Shown one piece after another: positions 14,042 to 22,278 of a DNA stretch of 25,292 bases (within the stretch, counting starts at the first letter, position 1; each line of letters starts with the position of its first letter). This stretch comes from DATFLS01 sp964413425 (GTDB taxonomy: Bacteria > Fidelibacterota > JAANXI01): NCBI GenBank assembly GCA_964413425.1, contig CAYPST010000057.1, positions 1 to 25,292 of the forward strand, in the 5' to 3' direction. The position numbers and the translations under genes are program-made. The notes under the pieces are model-generated. The model saw nothing but the letters and a program-made list of their open reading frames with translations. It was not told the DNA's origin and did not search any database.

Positions 14042-15838
14042 ATGAAGATATTAACCCGCTATATTATTCGAGAACATCTCCCCCCGTTTTTCCTGGCGCT
14101 TGCGGTGTTTGTGTTTTTGTTCCTGACCAACTTGATTGTGAAATCCATCGATAAATTACTTGGGAAGGGGCTGTCCCTCTGGATTCTCCTGGAATATATC
14201 GGACTGAATTTGATGTGGATCCTGGCACTGGCAATCCCGATGGCGGTTCTGGTAGCTATTTTAATGTCGTACGGTCGCATGAGTGCCGATAATGAAATAC
14301 AGGCAATGCGTGCCTCGGGGATTAGTCTCATCTCGGTGATCATCCCCTCCCTGATCTTCGGCACGGTGGTCTGTTTATTCCTGATTCTTTTCAACAACCA
14401 TGTATTACCGGATTTCAACCATAGAGCCCGGCTGCTGGGGGCGGCGATTTATAAAAAGAAACCGGATATCAGCATTGAGCCGGGTTATTTCATAGATGAT
14501 CTTCCCGATTTCAATATGCTTGTAAAGCACAAGCATACAGATATGCTGGAGGATGTCCTGATTTATAGTAAAAGCCGGACTGAACCACAAACCACCATTA
14601 TGGCCGAACAGGGGTCTCTTTCCGTGGATGGAAATGAGGTCCGGTTGACCCTGTATAATGGTGAGATTCATGAATTGGATAAGAAAGATTATGCGAAGTA
14701 CCGCAAAGCCACTTTTCAGAAGCATGTCCTGACAATTCCCATGACCCAGATGATTTTGGAGCGCCAACAGTCCGGCCGCAGGGGCGATCGGGAGATGAGC
14801 GCCCGCATGATGCTCACTGAAGTGGATTCGTTCCGGATCGAACTTAAATCTCTCCGGGAAAATATCGCCCAAACAGTCAGCAACAAAATCGGGCTTTCAG
14901 TTCCCACAGAACATCGTTCAGTACTGAACAGGATAGCAGAGATGTCTCCTGACTCCATCCTCACCATGCGAAATGATTCGACAGCTGCAAACAAAGCATC
15001 TCAACGGAGGCTTCGTCAAAACATCCGAATTGGGCAGCAAACGCTGGAAACCCAATTAAGGAAAACCGACAACCTCCAGCGCCGGATTCACCAGTATATG
15101 ACCGAGGTGCATAAAAAGTATTCCATTCCGGTGGCATGTATCGTGTTTGTTCTCATTGGTGCTCCGCTCGGGGTCATAACCAGGAGCGGGAACTGGAGTG
15201 CCGGTGCCGGATTCAGTCTCCTCTTTTTCCTGGTGTACTGGGTCGGACTGATCGGTGGTGAGGAACTGGCGGATCGATTAATTATCTCTCCATTCATCGC
15301 CATGTGGTTTCCCAATCTGGTGGTTGGAATCCTGGGCATCTGGTTAACCATCCGTGCCATCCGCCGGCAGGATGCTCTCCAGTTAAAGATGGTGCGGGTC
15401 TATCGCCGGCTCCGTTCGGCACTGCATTCTCAGGAATCGTTCCTGGCAGAGTTACGAGGGAAGTACGTGCAAAGTAAACATTCGTCCATTCTTCACCATT
15501 ATTCCTGCAGCTATGCCCGGCGAATCTTGCCAAAGAATAAGCAACGATATCACACCATCGAAGAAGGTCTTGATCATGCGGAACGAGTCTGTAAACGGTG
15601 TCAGGATTCGCAGAGGGTTCCTGATTATATGGACGGGACCTCCCGTGGAGCAGATATACAGGCCTCCGTTGACAAACCCAAAGGAACTCAGGGAGGAAAC
15701 GGCGACCATCGCCTCCCGACAGAAATCTCCCGTTCCAAACCATCCGATGGCAACAGGGGATATCTTGACTCTAAAGATGTCAGGGTTGCCCGGAGGAAGG
15801 AGGTACAGCCGGAGAGTCCGGGTGATATCGCCGACTGA
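14042..15838 (+). CDS. LptF/LptG family permease with C-terminal Ada-like zinc module
   Basis: The 598-residue inner-membrane protein is a YjgP/YjgQ-type subunit of the LptB2FG transporter that lifts lipopolysaccharide from the inner membrane. Three N-terminal helices (about 13-35, 51-75, 93-115), a periplasmic beta-jellyroll part, a charged helical linker (about 230-350) and three C-terminal helices (about 362-445) follow the family plan; EIQAMRASGIS is its hallmark. Beyond this lies an extra tail of about 150 residues. It contains LHHYSCSYARR (484-494) and VCKRC (516-520), with His485/486, Cys489, Cys517 and Cys520 arranged as in the small zinc-binding domain of Ada, then a disordered charged end. 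The ATG at 14042 gives the normal MKILTRYIIREH start; an in-frame TTG at 14027 is possible. No second lptF/G or lptB gene is in the window. Confidence 0.9.
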   Translation: MKILTRYIIREHLPPFFLALAVFVFLFLTNLIVKSIDKLLGKGLSLWILLEYIGLNLMWILALAIPMAVLVAILMSYGRMSADNEIQAMRASGISLISVIIPSLIFGTVVCLFLILFNNHVLPDFNHRARLLGAAIYKKKPDISIEPGYFIDDLPDFNMLVKHKHTDMLEDVLIYSKSRTEPQTTIMAEQGSLSVDGNEVRLTLYNGEIHELDKKDYAKYRKATFQKHVLTIPMTQMILERQQSGRRGDREMSARMMLTEVDSFRIELKSLRENIAQTVSNKIGLSVPTEHRSVLNRIAEMSPDSILTMRNDSTAANKASQRRLRQNIRIGQQTLETQLRKTDNLQRRIHQYMTEVHKKYSIPVACIVFVLIGAPLGVITRSGNWSAGAGFSLLFFLVYWVGLIGGEELADRLIISPFIAMWFPNLVVGILGIWLTIRAIRRQDALQLKMVRVYRRLRSALHSQESFLAELRGKYVQSKHSSILHHYSCSYARRILPKNKQRYHTIEEGLDHAERVCKRCQDSQRVPDYMDGTSRGADIQASVDKPKGTQGGNGDHRLPTEISRSKPSDGNRGYLDSKDVRVARRKEVQPESPGDIAD

Positions 15839-16025
15839 CTCATCGAGGGAGCAAAGTGATACACAATGTTATATCGGGGGATACTATTCCGTACCGTTGG
15901 GTTGAGATACTCAAGCAGCGACTCGGAAAAACCAATCGATCCCGGAAGAAGGTCCTGGTTTAGTGTTACAGGCCGATGTACAGATGCGGAAGACTCTCCT
16001 GATTTCCCAGGAGACATCTTGCAGA

Positions 16026-16601
16026 CTATTGACCGAACGAATACTGGAATCCTACCATAAATCCCTGATAGCCGCGGCCAAACTGGTATTGTCCGATCCA
16101 GTTCTGGTACCGCACACCCAGAGAGCCCACCACTCCCCAGCACTCAACGGACCCATGTTGAGTGCTGGGCGGATTGATGACTCCGGCTCCGCCAATAATG
16201 GCTAACGGGGTGAGGCCCGCGAATCGTTTCAGATCCTGATAGAGGGATTTATATCCTGTGTACAGGCTATCGGCGGTATTGATGAGTGCCTTTTGTGTAT
16301 TAATATGTTGATCGGCAGCCTTGCGGTACTCTTCATATTTCTCAATGGTGTTATTCAGCGCTGCGATGACTTTTTCATGCCGCTCTATCTCGGCCTGCTG
16401 GAGCTCGGCTTTTTTCGCAAGCGCGGCAAGATTTTCCTTCGGTAACAGAATAAACGGCGTCTCATCCAGAGTGATCTCCCAGGAGTTGTCGCTCACCTGT
16501 CGTACCGGTACTGTCTGTCCCTGGTATCGAACCGTCAATTGCTGCGCCTCAATATATGGCGCCGTACACAGAATGACCAGAATATATATGTATCGTCTCA
16601 T
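16026..16601 (-). CDS. Secreted coiled-coil protein with beta-rich C-terminus
   Basis: The 191-residue protein has a signal peptide (YIYILVILCTAPYIEA, likely cleaved near residue 19), a short beta-like part, a charged heptad-rich coiled coil (about 58-125) and a Gly/aromatic tail (VGSLGVRYQNWIGQYQFGRG ending FQYSFGQ) like outer-membrane strands. It is the last gene of a four-gene cassette. Its ATG lies 9 bases after the preceding stop, and its GAGG ribosome binding site overlaps that stop codon, so translation is probably coupled. I do not recognise the family. A role as periplasmic or outer-membrane partner (spanin-like) of the upstream membrane coiled-coil protein is inference. A perfect 13-base hairpin lies within the gene at 16136-16169. 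Confidence 0.72.
   Translation of the reverse strand: MRRYIYILVILCTAPYIEAQQLTVRYQGQTVPVRQVSDNSWEITLDETPFILLPKENLAALAKKAELQQAEIERHEKVIAALNNTIEKYEEYRKAADQHINTQKALINTADSLYTGYKSLYQDLKRFAGLTPLAIIGGAGVINPPSTQHGSVECWGVVGSLGVRYQNWIGQYQFGRGYQGFMVGFQYSFGQ
16136..16169. repeat. Perfect 13-base hairpin inside a coding region
   Basis: cccagcactcaac (16136-16148) pairs at every base with gttgagtgctggg (16157-16169) around an eight-base loop. It lies in the codons for residues about 145-155 of the secreted coiled-coil protein, at the border between the helical part and the beta-rich tail. Confidence 0.8.
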
Positions 16602-16610
16602 TTTTCTGCC

Positions 16611-17057
16611 TCAGGATTTAATCAGATTATCGATAGTATTCATGAGTTCTTCCGAAGAAATATCCTGGTATTTTTTCTCTATTTCTTCGGTTTTGTTCGC
16701 CAGCTCTTCGTCGGCTTTCATTACCGCCAGTGCTTTCTGCTTGAGCGCATTTTCCAGATCCGCGATGGCTTTTTCATATTGTTCTTCGGTGATTTTCGCC
16801 TGGTCTTTGAGATCTTTGTATCGTTTTTCCATCTCTCTGATTTCCTGCTCCCGCTTCTGCAATTCCTCGAAGAATCTCTTTCGGCGCCAGATCTGGTGGG
16901 CTATCAGACCACCAATGGCCGTCAAGCCGAGTAAATATATCCATGATTTCCGACTGGTCAGTTTGAAATCCGAAAGGAAGACAATGAGCACAATCAGAAA
17001 CAGGAGAATAAATATCAGATCTTCCAGCCGCAGAAAATTTAATCCGAATATACTCAT
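16611..17057 (-). CDS. Two-helix membrane protein with cytoplasmic or periplasmic coiled coil
   Basis: The 149-residue protein has two adjacent membrane helices (about 13-31 and 40-56) followed by a long Glu/Lys-rich coiled coil (about 60-135) reading EELQKREQEIREMEKRYKDL and onward, and a short acidic tail. The ATG at 17057 is chosen because a GAGGGGA ribosome binding site precedes it; a longer reading to 17192 would overlap the upstream gene and has no membrane-protein logic. It lies 46 bases after the upstream gene's stop and 9 bases before the secreted coiled-coil gene. Both downstream products have coiled coils, so they may pair across the periplasm. No known family is recognised. Confidence 0.75.
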   Translation of the reverse strand: MSIFGLNFLRLEDLIFILLFLIVLIVFLSDFKLTSRKSWIYLLGLTAIGGLIAHQIWRRKRFFEELQKREQEIREMEKRYKDLKDQAKITEEQYEKAIADLENALKQKALAVMKADEELANKTEEIEKKYQDISSEELMNTIDNLIKS

Positions 17058-17103
17058 GATAGTATTTCCCCTCTCTATCTCCGGCCCGGCAGTCGCCGGG
17101 CTC

Positions 17104-17673
17104 CTAACGGGTGGATCGTTTTTCGGACCAGCGCTCCACCCTGGTAATGATATGATGCAGCGGTTCCGTACCGATTGAAATTGCCACAGCACTTAACACC
17201 TTTCCCATCCAGGGATTCTGAATAAAAATACTGCCCAACTCCACACCGGGCAACGCCCGGACTATCATGGCAAAGAGGTCTACCTGCAGTGCAAATATCA
17301 AAATAAGTGCGGCAACCACAGCCAGTATCCGGGTTCCCAGTTGTATGGCATTCTGCCGGATGAGTCTGGCTGACACTCGTTCCCGGCCACCGGGATATTG
17401 TGGTTCGGTCACTACTGTCCAGAGAAGCCAGGAGAAGGTTTGGATTGATTTCCCTGTCCCTTCAGCCTGTAACCGATAAAGATTGTCCAGCCGGCGCTGG
17501 TATTGCTGCGCTTTTTTATTCCAGTGTTCCCGCCATCCCATTTTAAGCTCGACGTATTTGTACACCGCCACGAATACTTCAGACAGACGTTCAACCACTG
17601 TTCCGAGCAGTAAATAGACGAAAAAGATATACGTGGCGATTGTAATCACATCCATATATGTTTCGTTCGGCAT
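17104..17673 (-). CDS. Membrane protein sharing the anchor module of the upstream amidase
   Basis: The 189-residue protein has an N-terminal helix (about 8-26) ending in VERL (27-30), a hydrophilic helical segment (about 40-75), then two more helices (about 112-135 and 155-170) with the motif IGTEPLHHII (167-176). The upstream amidase has the same order: a helix ending VERL (29-32), a hydrophilic part, a GTLVAIAACYY helix and GSGSKPIHFLM (183-193). The two genes therefore look paralogous, this one lacking the catalytic domain. GAGG lies at good spacing before the ATG at 17673, and only 9 bases separate it from the amidase stop. Function unknown; it may oligomerise with the amidase or act holin-like. 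That is inference. Confidence 0.78.
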   Translation of the reverse strand: MPNETYMDVITIATYIFFVYLLLGTVVERLSEVFVAVYKYVELKMGWREHWNKKAQQYQRRLDNLYRLQAEGTGKSIQTFSWLLWTVVTEPQYPGGRERVSARLIRQNAIQLGTRILAVVAALILIFALQVDLFAMIVRALPGVELGSIFIQNPWMGKVLSAVAISIGTEPLHHIITRVERWSEKRSTR

Positions 17674-17682
17674 AATACGTCC

Positions 17683-19044
17683 TCATGTGACTTGAGTCAT
17701 TGGTGTTTTTTCAAAACTTTGTAACGCGGTCGCAAACGATGGATTTTGTTTCCATTCGGTGACGTACCCTTTCACCTGTGTTTGGAATCGATCATACGGA
17801 AAGTTTCCACCCGGACAGGCTTTTTGTGCCAGTGCGTAATGTGGAAAAATGCCCCGGGGCGATTCCCCATTCGATCCATCGTAGCTCTCAAGAAAATCCA
17901 TCCGGATGTCGTACATGACTATCCAGAGTGCCACGATCCGGGCCGCGGCATCCACCTGTGCGGCAGTCGGCCGTACAATGCCGTATCGACCGTCGTGGTT
18001 CGAATATGGTACCTGGGGATCCGTTTCAAAATTCCCATGCAGAGCGACAGAGATTGACTGCAAATTGTATCCCTTCGCGTGATTCCCAAACCGGTCCCAG
18101 CGGCAGAGATTGTGAATGGTGCCGTCCCTGGTAACGACGGAATGATACCCCGTCAACCATCCCTTCCGAACCAGGAATTCATTCACCACTTCTTCAAATG
18201 GTGATTCCGAATTCATGGCGGTATGATGATAGACCACGAATTCAACGGGCCCGGGACGACGGTGTGTATTCTCCAGTGTTGCCGGTCTGACGCCACCCTG
18301 GTATTCGAAGCCGACCAGTTTTTCAATGGAAAACGATTTCGAAGGCGGGGGTGTTGGTGGCGCCGCACCTTCTTCAGCAGCTTCGCCCACCGATACAGTG
18401 CCTTCCAGCGGAGTACGTTTTTCGTCCGCACGGGTGATATGAAATTTCCGGCTGATGATAAAATTCATCAGAAAGTGGATCGGCTTGCTCCCGGATCCGA
18501 TAATGATACCCGTGACAATATATTCCCACCAGTAGGGAGTATAATCAGGAAACACAAAAGCCCCCTGCCCGATGTTTCCCAGTAACCGCACAAACGCCCA
18601 GGCCGAGAACTCCGTGTAATAACAGGCGGCGATAGCCACCAGTGTTCCTATCACCTGACTCCAGAATTCCTTGGTAATCGGAATTTCATTTTTCTTTTTC
18701 AGCCTCACAATATCGAAGCGAGATTCCATCCGACTATCGGGAAGGTCCGGATGTGGGACGACTTCTCTGGGATCATCATCGACGTCGCCATCCTCCTCCG
18801 ATGGCCCGGCGGGCCGACTGAGGATATCCGCTTCCTCCTTCGCCCGAACCGCCAGCTCCATTTCTGCCTGTTGCTTTTCCGGAACATCCCAGCCTGTGGA
18901 AGATTTGATCACCAGCAACTTGTTCATAAACCAGTTAATTACTACCAGCAACCGCTCGACAAAAAGTGCCAGCGCCAGCATGGCTCCCAGTTTGGCGAGA
19001 ATTGCCGCCAAAGGGATGGTTTGACTTGTCATTGTTTCCGGCAT
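17683..19044 (-). CDS. Membrane-anchored amidase_2 / PGRP-type N-acetylmuramoyl-L-alanine amidase
   Basis: The 453-residue protein joins a three-helix membrane anchor to a peptidoglycan amidase. Helices are at about 11-38, 129-150 and 174-196, with a long acidic segment (85-105) between the first two and a Pro-rich linker (228-236). The catalytic domain starts near 265: VVYHHTAM (His273), the GWLTGYHSVVTRDGTIHNLC core, PHYAL (His402) and ACPGG (Cys410) give the His-His-Cys zinc site expected of amidase_2/PGRP enzymes that cut the bond between MurNAc and L-Ala. Being membrane-fused is unusual, since most relatives are soluble or carry wall-binding domains. The ATG at 19044 is used; an in-frame ATG at 19032 is also possible and neither has a strong ribosome binding site. 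It heads the four-gene cassette. Confidence 0.87.
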   Translation of the reverse strand: MPETMTSQTIPLAAILAKLGAMLALALFVERLLVVINWFMNKLLVIKSSTGWDVPEKQQAEMELAVRAKEEADILSRPAGPSEEDGDVDDDPREVVPHPDLPDSRMESRFDIVRLKKKNEIPITKEFWSQVIGTLVAIAACYYTEFSAWAFVRLLGNIGQGAFVFPDYTPYWWEYIVTGIIIGSGSKPIHFLMNFIISRKFHITRADEKRTPLEGTVSVGEAAEEGAAPPTPPPSKSFSIEKLVGFEYQGGVRPATLENTHRRPGPVEFVVYHHTAMNSESPFEEVVNEFLVRKGWLTGYHSVVTRDGTIHNLCRWDRFGNHAKGYNLQSISVALHGNFETDPQVPYSNHDGRYGIVRPTAAQVDAAARIVALWIVMYDIRMDFLESYDGSNGESPRGIFPHYALAQKACPGGNFPYDRFQTQVKGYVTEWKQNPSFATALQSFEKTPMTQVT

Positions 19045-19716
19045 TGGTCTTTTTCTTTCTATTCTGCGTGTTGTTCTTTTTTACTGTTGAGCAGTATAAA
19101 CCTCTGGCTGTCCCAACGGGATCTCCTCGAGGAAGTCCGGGGCTGGTGATATGATATTATGGCACATATCCCACATTTCTAGCCCTCTTATGTTTTATGG
19201 CGGGGTCAACATCGGTCCGTTATCGATTAGAATGCCTGCAAGGCCGCGCCATTTTTCAAAGACCAGCCACCTATCCGGAAAATAAGAAATCTGTATAGTT
19301 CCAGTGCAGCTAATAGGACTAAAATTACAGTAACAATCATATATTGTCCAAACAAAATTTTCTCGATGACTATTTTACTGAAACTGACAGCCTTCCCGGA
19401 TTCATACGGTGATTTCAAGGAATGAAATCACAGGAATTCCGTACGGTACAGCAAAAAATGTTACGGGGAATGGCAATTCAATCCAGCGATTCAGCTCTTA
19501 TCACTTTTAACTTGACCTGTTCACGTTCATTCAGTAGCATTACAACAAGCGCATTTTACTCCCCATTCGCGAAGAATTTATTCAAACCGTCTGACAACCC
19601 AGCGTTGTTTGTTGTGGGGTCAGTGTTTTGATATTGCTGGTATCTGTTCTGTGCGGGGATATATGTTTAACGGCTTATCGAATCGATACAGTGGATAACA
19701 CCCAAAGGAGAAGAGA
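19045..19716. other. Divergent intergenic region, perhaps one small ORF
   Basis: This 672-base gap lies between the start of the amidase cassette (minus strand) and the patatin gene (plus strand). It should hold both promoters. AAAGGAG at about 19705 is the patatin ribosome binding site. One weak membrane-peptide frame is listed separately; otherwise no gene or clear repeat is seen. Confidence 0.5.
19227..19418 (-). CDS. Possible small membrane protein
   Basis: A 63-residue frame carries one strong membrane helix (FGQYMIVTVILVLLAALELYRFLIF). It could start only at TTG 19418 or internally, and no good ribosome binding site is seen. Its position upstream of the amidase cassette on the same strand makes a small membrane protein possible, but chance remains likely. 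Confidence 0.3.
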   Translation of the reverse strand: MKSPYESGKAVSFSKIVIEKILFGQYMIVTVILVLLAALELYRFLIFRIGGWSLKNGAALQAF

Positions 19717-20655
19717 ATGAAACGGGCACTGGTGCTCAGTGGCGGAGGCGCCCGCGGCGCATTCCAATATGGAGCCTTGAAATATATTTACGAAAATATC
19801 AGGCAACCTCGGGCGGACTATAGATTCGATATTATCGCTGGCGTCTCGGTGGGTGCTTTGAATGGGGCAATGGTGGCGATGGACAAGGTTGATGAACTGG
19901 GAGAAATCTGGAATACCATCACCAAGGATCAGGTGTATAAGGGCAGTCTGTCTCCGCTTGCTGCAGCCTTTCGCATTCTTCTGGGAAAGAAATCTCTGCT
20001 GAATAATGATCCGCTATATAATCAACTTGAACAATATGTTTTCCTGCAGGATATTCAATCCTGGTGTGATTTTCGGATTGGCGTTGTCTCTCTGACCACC
20101 GGCGAGTACCGTGCGCTCAATGCCAGGAATATGAAGACCGACCAGGATCTGCAGAAAGCGGTCCTGGCTTCCACAGCGATACCGGTCCTCTGGCCCCCCG
20201 TTGAGTCGGTGCAAACCTCGCATCCTCCGGATGCTCCCCCGGAATTGGTGGACGGCGGCGTGCGCAATTTCTCTCCCCTGGGAGATGTGATTGAGGATGA
20301 TCCGGAGGAAGTGATTATTATCAATTGCAACAGCAGTAAAATTACCACTGATGTAAATGCGAGTAAAAATATTCCGAATATCGTCAGGCGGGTTGTAGGT
20401 GAGATAACCTTGAATGAATTATTTCGGACTGATGTGCGTGAATTTCTCCGTATCAATACGCTGGTCAAACAGGCGGAATCCGCAGATTTTGAGCTGAAAA
20501 AACCGGACGGAACTCCGTATGTCGCGTATAGGTCGCATTATATCGAACCGGAGGAAAATATTGGTGAGACTCTGGATTTTTCTCGTGCGACACTTGACGC
20601 CCGGATCCGGAAAGGATATCAGGCAGCAGAAGAAGTCTTTTCGACGGAAACTTAA
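19717..20655 (+). CDS. Patatin-like phospholipase
   Basis: The 312-residue protein has the full patatin active site: oxyanion loop SGGGARGAF (8-16), nucleophile Ser44 in GVSVG (42-46) and catalytic Asp179 in VDGGV, plus the conserved ASTAIP (151-156). Such enzymes release fatty acids from membrane lipids through a Ser-Asp dyad. No signal peptide is present, so it acts in the cytoplasm or on the inner membrane face. An excellent AAAGGAGAAGAG ribosome binding site precedes the ATG. A trypsin-fold protease gene follows 38 bases later on the same strand. Bacterial patatins serve in lipid turnover, as secreted toxins, or as effectors of anti-phage systems. No cyclase or sensor gene is adjacent, so a defence role is unproven. 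Confidence 0.93.
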   Translation: MKRALVLSGGGARGAFQYGALKYIYENIRQPRADYRFDIIAGVSVGALNGAMVAMDKVDELGEIWNTITKDQVYKGSLSPLAAAFRILLGKKSLLNNDPLYNQLEQYVFLQDIQSWCDFRIGVVSLTTGEYRALNARNMKTDQDLQKAVLASTAIPVLWPPVESVQTSHPPDAPPELVDGGVRNFSPLGDVIEDDPEEVIIINCNSSKITTDVNASKNIPNIVRRVVGEITLNELFRTDVREFLRINTLVKQAESADFELKKPDGTPYVAYRSHYIEPEENIGETLDFSRATLDARIRKGYQAAEEVFSTET

Positions 20656-20693
20656 TCACCCACAAAAAACACGAATACATACAGGAGGTTTTT

Positions 20694-21692
20694 ATGGCTA
20701 ACGCAATAGAGGATATTCAAAGAATTCTGGCGGATGCCCGGCGAGAGTTGTTGGCGAAACCGAACGTGGTTGCCACCGGTATCGGATATAAACGCGTCCG
20801 GGGCGAACCAACAGAGGACCTGTCCATTGTCTGCTCGGTGGACAGGAAACAGGCGAAGCAGTCGCTCACGGCCCGCGAACTGGTGCCTGCTCGCATCCAG
20901 GACATCCCGACGGATGTGTTTATTTCCGGCAATATCCGGGCCTTGCAGAATCCCACTGACCGGATTCGTCCGGCACCGGGCGGAGTAAGCATCGGGCACG
21001 TCAACATCACAGCCGGAACCCTGGGCTGCCTGGTGAAGAAGGATGGTCAGACCTATCTTCTCTCAAATAATCACGTGCTGGCCAACAGTAATGATGCCTC
21101 GCCAGGTGATCCTATTGTCCAGCCGGGACCATATGACGGCGGCCGGGATCCGCAGGATACCATTGCCGAACTGTCGGAATTCGTCCCGATTGAATTCGAA
21201 GGGGGCGATAGTATCTGTAAAATCGGAGGAGCCGCAGCCGTAATTCTGAATGCCCTGGCAGCGATTACGGGGAGTAAAACCCGGCTCCGTCCCATCAGAG
21301 CCGCTGCTTCTCCCAACCTTGTAGATGCTGCTATCGCAAAGCCCCTGGAACCGAACATGGTGATAGATGACATTCTCAATATCGGCACCATTGCGGGGAC
21401 AGCAGAGGGCACCCTCGGGATGTCCGTAAAGAAAAGCGGCCGGACCACCGGCTTCACCACCGGAACCATACAGCAGATTAATGTGACCTCAAGGGTGAGT
21501 TATGGCCCCGATAAAGTGGCCGTTTTCGAAGACCAGCTTATGGCAGGAGCCATGAGTCAGGGAGGTGACAGTGGTTCAGCAGTGCTGGATGATAGCAACA
21601 ATCTGGTCGGTCTTCTGTTCGCCGGAAGTGATACGACCACGCTCTTTAACCGCATCCAGAATGTGTTCACAGGACTGCAGGTGAGTCGATGA
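20694..21692 (+). CDS. Trypsin-like serine protease, NAL1-like
   Basis: The 332-residue protein is a chymotrypsin-fold peptidase with catalytic His127 in LLSNNHVLA, Asp211 in PNLVDAAIA and Ser293 in QGGDSGSAVLD. Ahead of it lies the conserved N-terminal part VVATGIGYKRVRGEPTEDLS, then IPTDVF, then RPAPGGVSIGH, a layout shared with bacterial relatives of the plant NAL1 proteases. The substrate is unknown. No signal peptide is seen, so it is probably cytoplasmic, like the patatin encoded just upstream. A perfect AGGAGG ribosome binding site lies before the ATG. A 14-base palindrome (21697-21710) lies right after the stop. Adjacency suggests co-expression with the patatin, perhaps one activating or removing the other; this is inference. 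Confidence 0.9.
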   Translation: MANAIEDIQRILADARRELLAKPNVVATGIGYKRVRGEPTEDLSIVCSVDRKQAKQSLTARELVPARIQDIPTDVFISGNIRALQNPTDRIRPAPGGVSIGHVNITAGTLGCLVKKDGQTYLLSNNHVLANSNDASPGDPIVQPGPYDGGRDPQDTIAELSEFVPIEFEGGDSICKIGGAAAVILNALAAITGSKTRLRPIRAAASPNLVDAAIAKPLEPNMVIDDILNIGTIAGTAEGTLGMSVKKSGRTTGFTTGTIQQINVTSRVSYGPDKVAVFEDQLMAGAMSQGGDSGSAVLDDSNNLVGLLFAGSDTTTLFNRIQNVFTGLQVSR

Positions 21693-22023
21693 TTGGTGAT
21701 TAATTAATCATCTGTCCGAATCCTGAGATCAGCTGGTTCTTCCAGAACTTGCTCAGAGATGAACAGTCTGAAGCCTCACGCTTCTAGAGAAATCGCTGCT
21801 CTCATTAACAGGGCCTTCTGGGACTTCGGAGCATCCCTTCGGGGCGAGGCGTTTTCTAAATAGACTCAGGTCCTGTACAAACACCAGGAACAGATTCATA
21901 TATCAGAACCGGTGGCGGGATTCACTCGGATGATCCTGTTCACCGGGTATCCATTCATCCACGCTCCCCGAGTGATACCAAAAGACAGGCATATGAGATT
22001 CCGCTGTCTCGAAGAGCAGTCAA
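21693..22023. other. Convergent intergenic region
   Basis: This 331-base gap separates the protease gene (plus) from the LapA-like gene (minus). A perfect 14-base AT-rich palindrome, tgattaattaatca, lies at 21697-21710, and imperfect G/C-rich inverted repeats lie around 21811-21850. No gene is supported; an overlapping minus-strand frame here is a shadow of the LapA-like gene region. Confidence 0.5.
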
Positions 22024-22227
22024 TTAAGGCTGTTTCCGCCGCACGCGGATGGTAACCAGAACTCCAATCACAAATCCGATGAAGGTAGTAAGAAATAGCA
22101 ATAACGCTCTCGGCAATTGAAAAGAAACAAACAGCAGATGTGTTTCGACCGGTTCCGTATTTTGTAAAATGATGATGAGCACCAGGAGGACAAGAATAAA
22201 AATGATAACGAGTTTCCAGGTTTTCAT
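22024..22227 (-). CDS. LapA-like (DUF1049) small membrane protein
   Basis: The 67-residue protein has two membrane helices (about 5-22 and 40-60) joined by ILQNTEPVETHLLFVSFQLP, the signature of the LapA/DUF1049 family (QN...V...F......P). In other bacteria LapA works with LapB to control LpxC turnover and lipopolysaccharide amount. No lapB is nearby, so the role here is uncertain. GGAG lies 6 bases before the ATG at 22227. It follows the alpha/beta hydrolase gene by 51 bases on the same strand, suggesting a two-gene transcript. Confidence 0.82.
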   Translation of the reverse strand: MKTWKLVIIFILVLLVLIIILQNTEPVETHLLFVSFQLPRALLLFLTTFIGFVIGVLVTIRVRRKQP

Positions 22228-22278
22228 GGCTTACTCCATACTCTAATGGTTTGATAGAATCGTTGAAGAGACCTCGGG

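Noticed and set aside
16026..19044. Intact prophage
   Set aside because: No terminase, capsid, tail, integrase or replication genes occur in the window; only lysis-like architecture is seen.
19717..21692. Patatin as a CBASS effector
   Set aside because: No CD-NTase cyclase, ubiquitin-like or sensor gene lies beside it, so a CBASS call is not supported.
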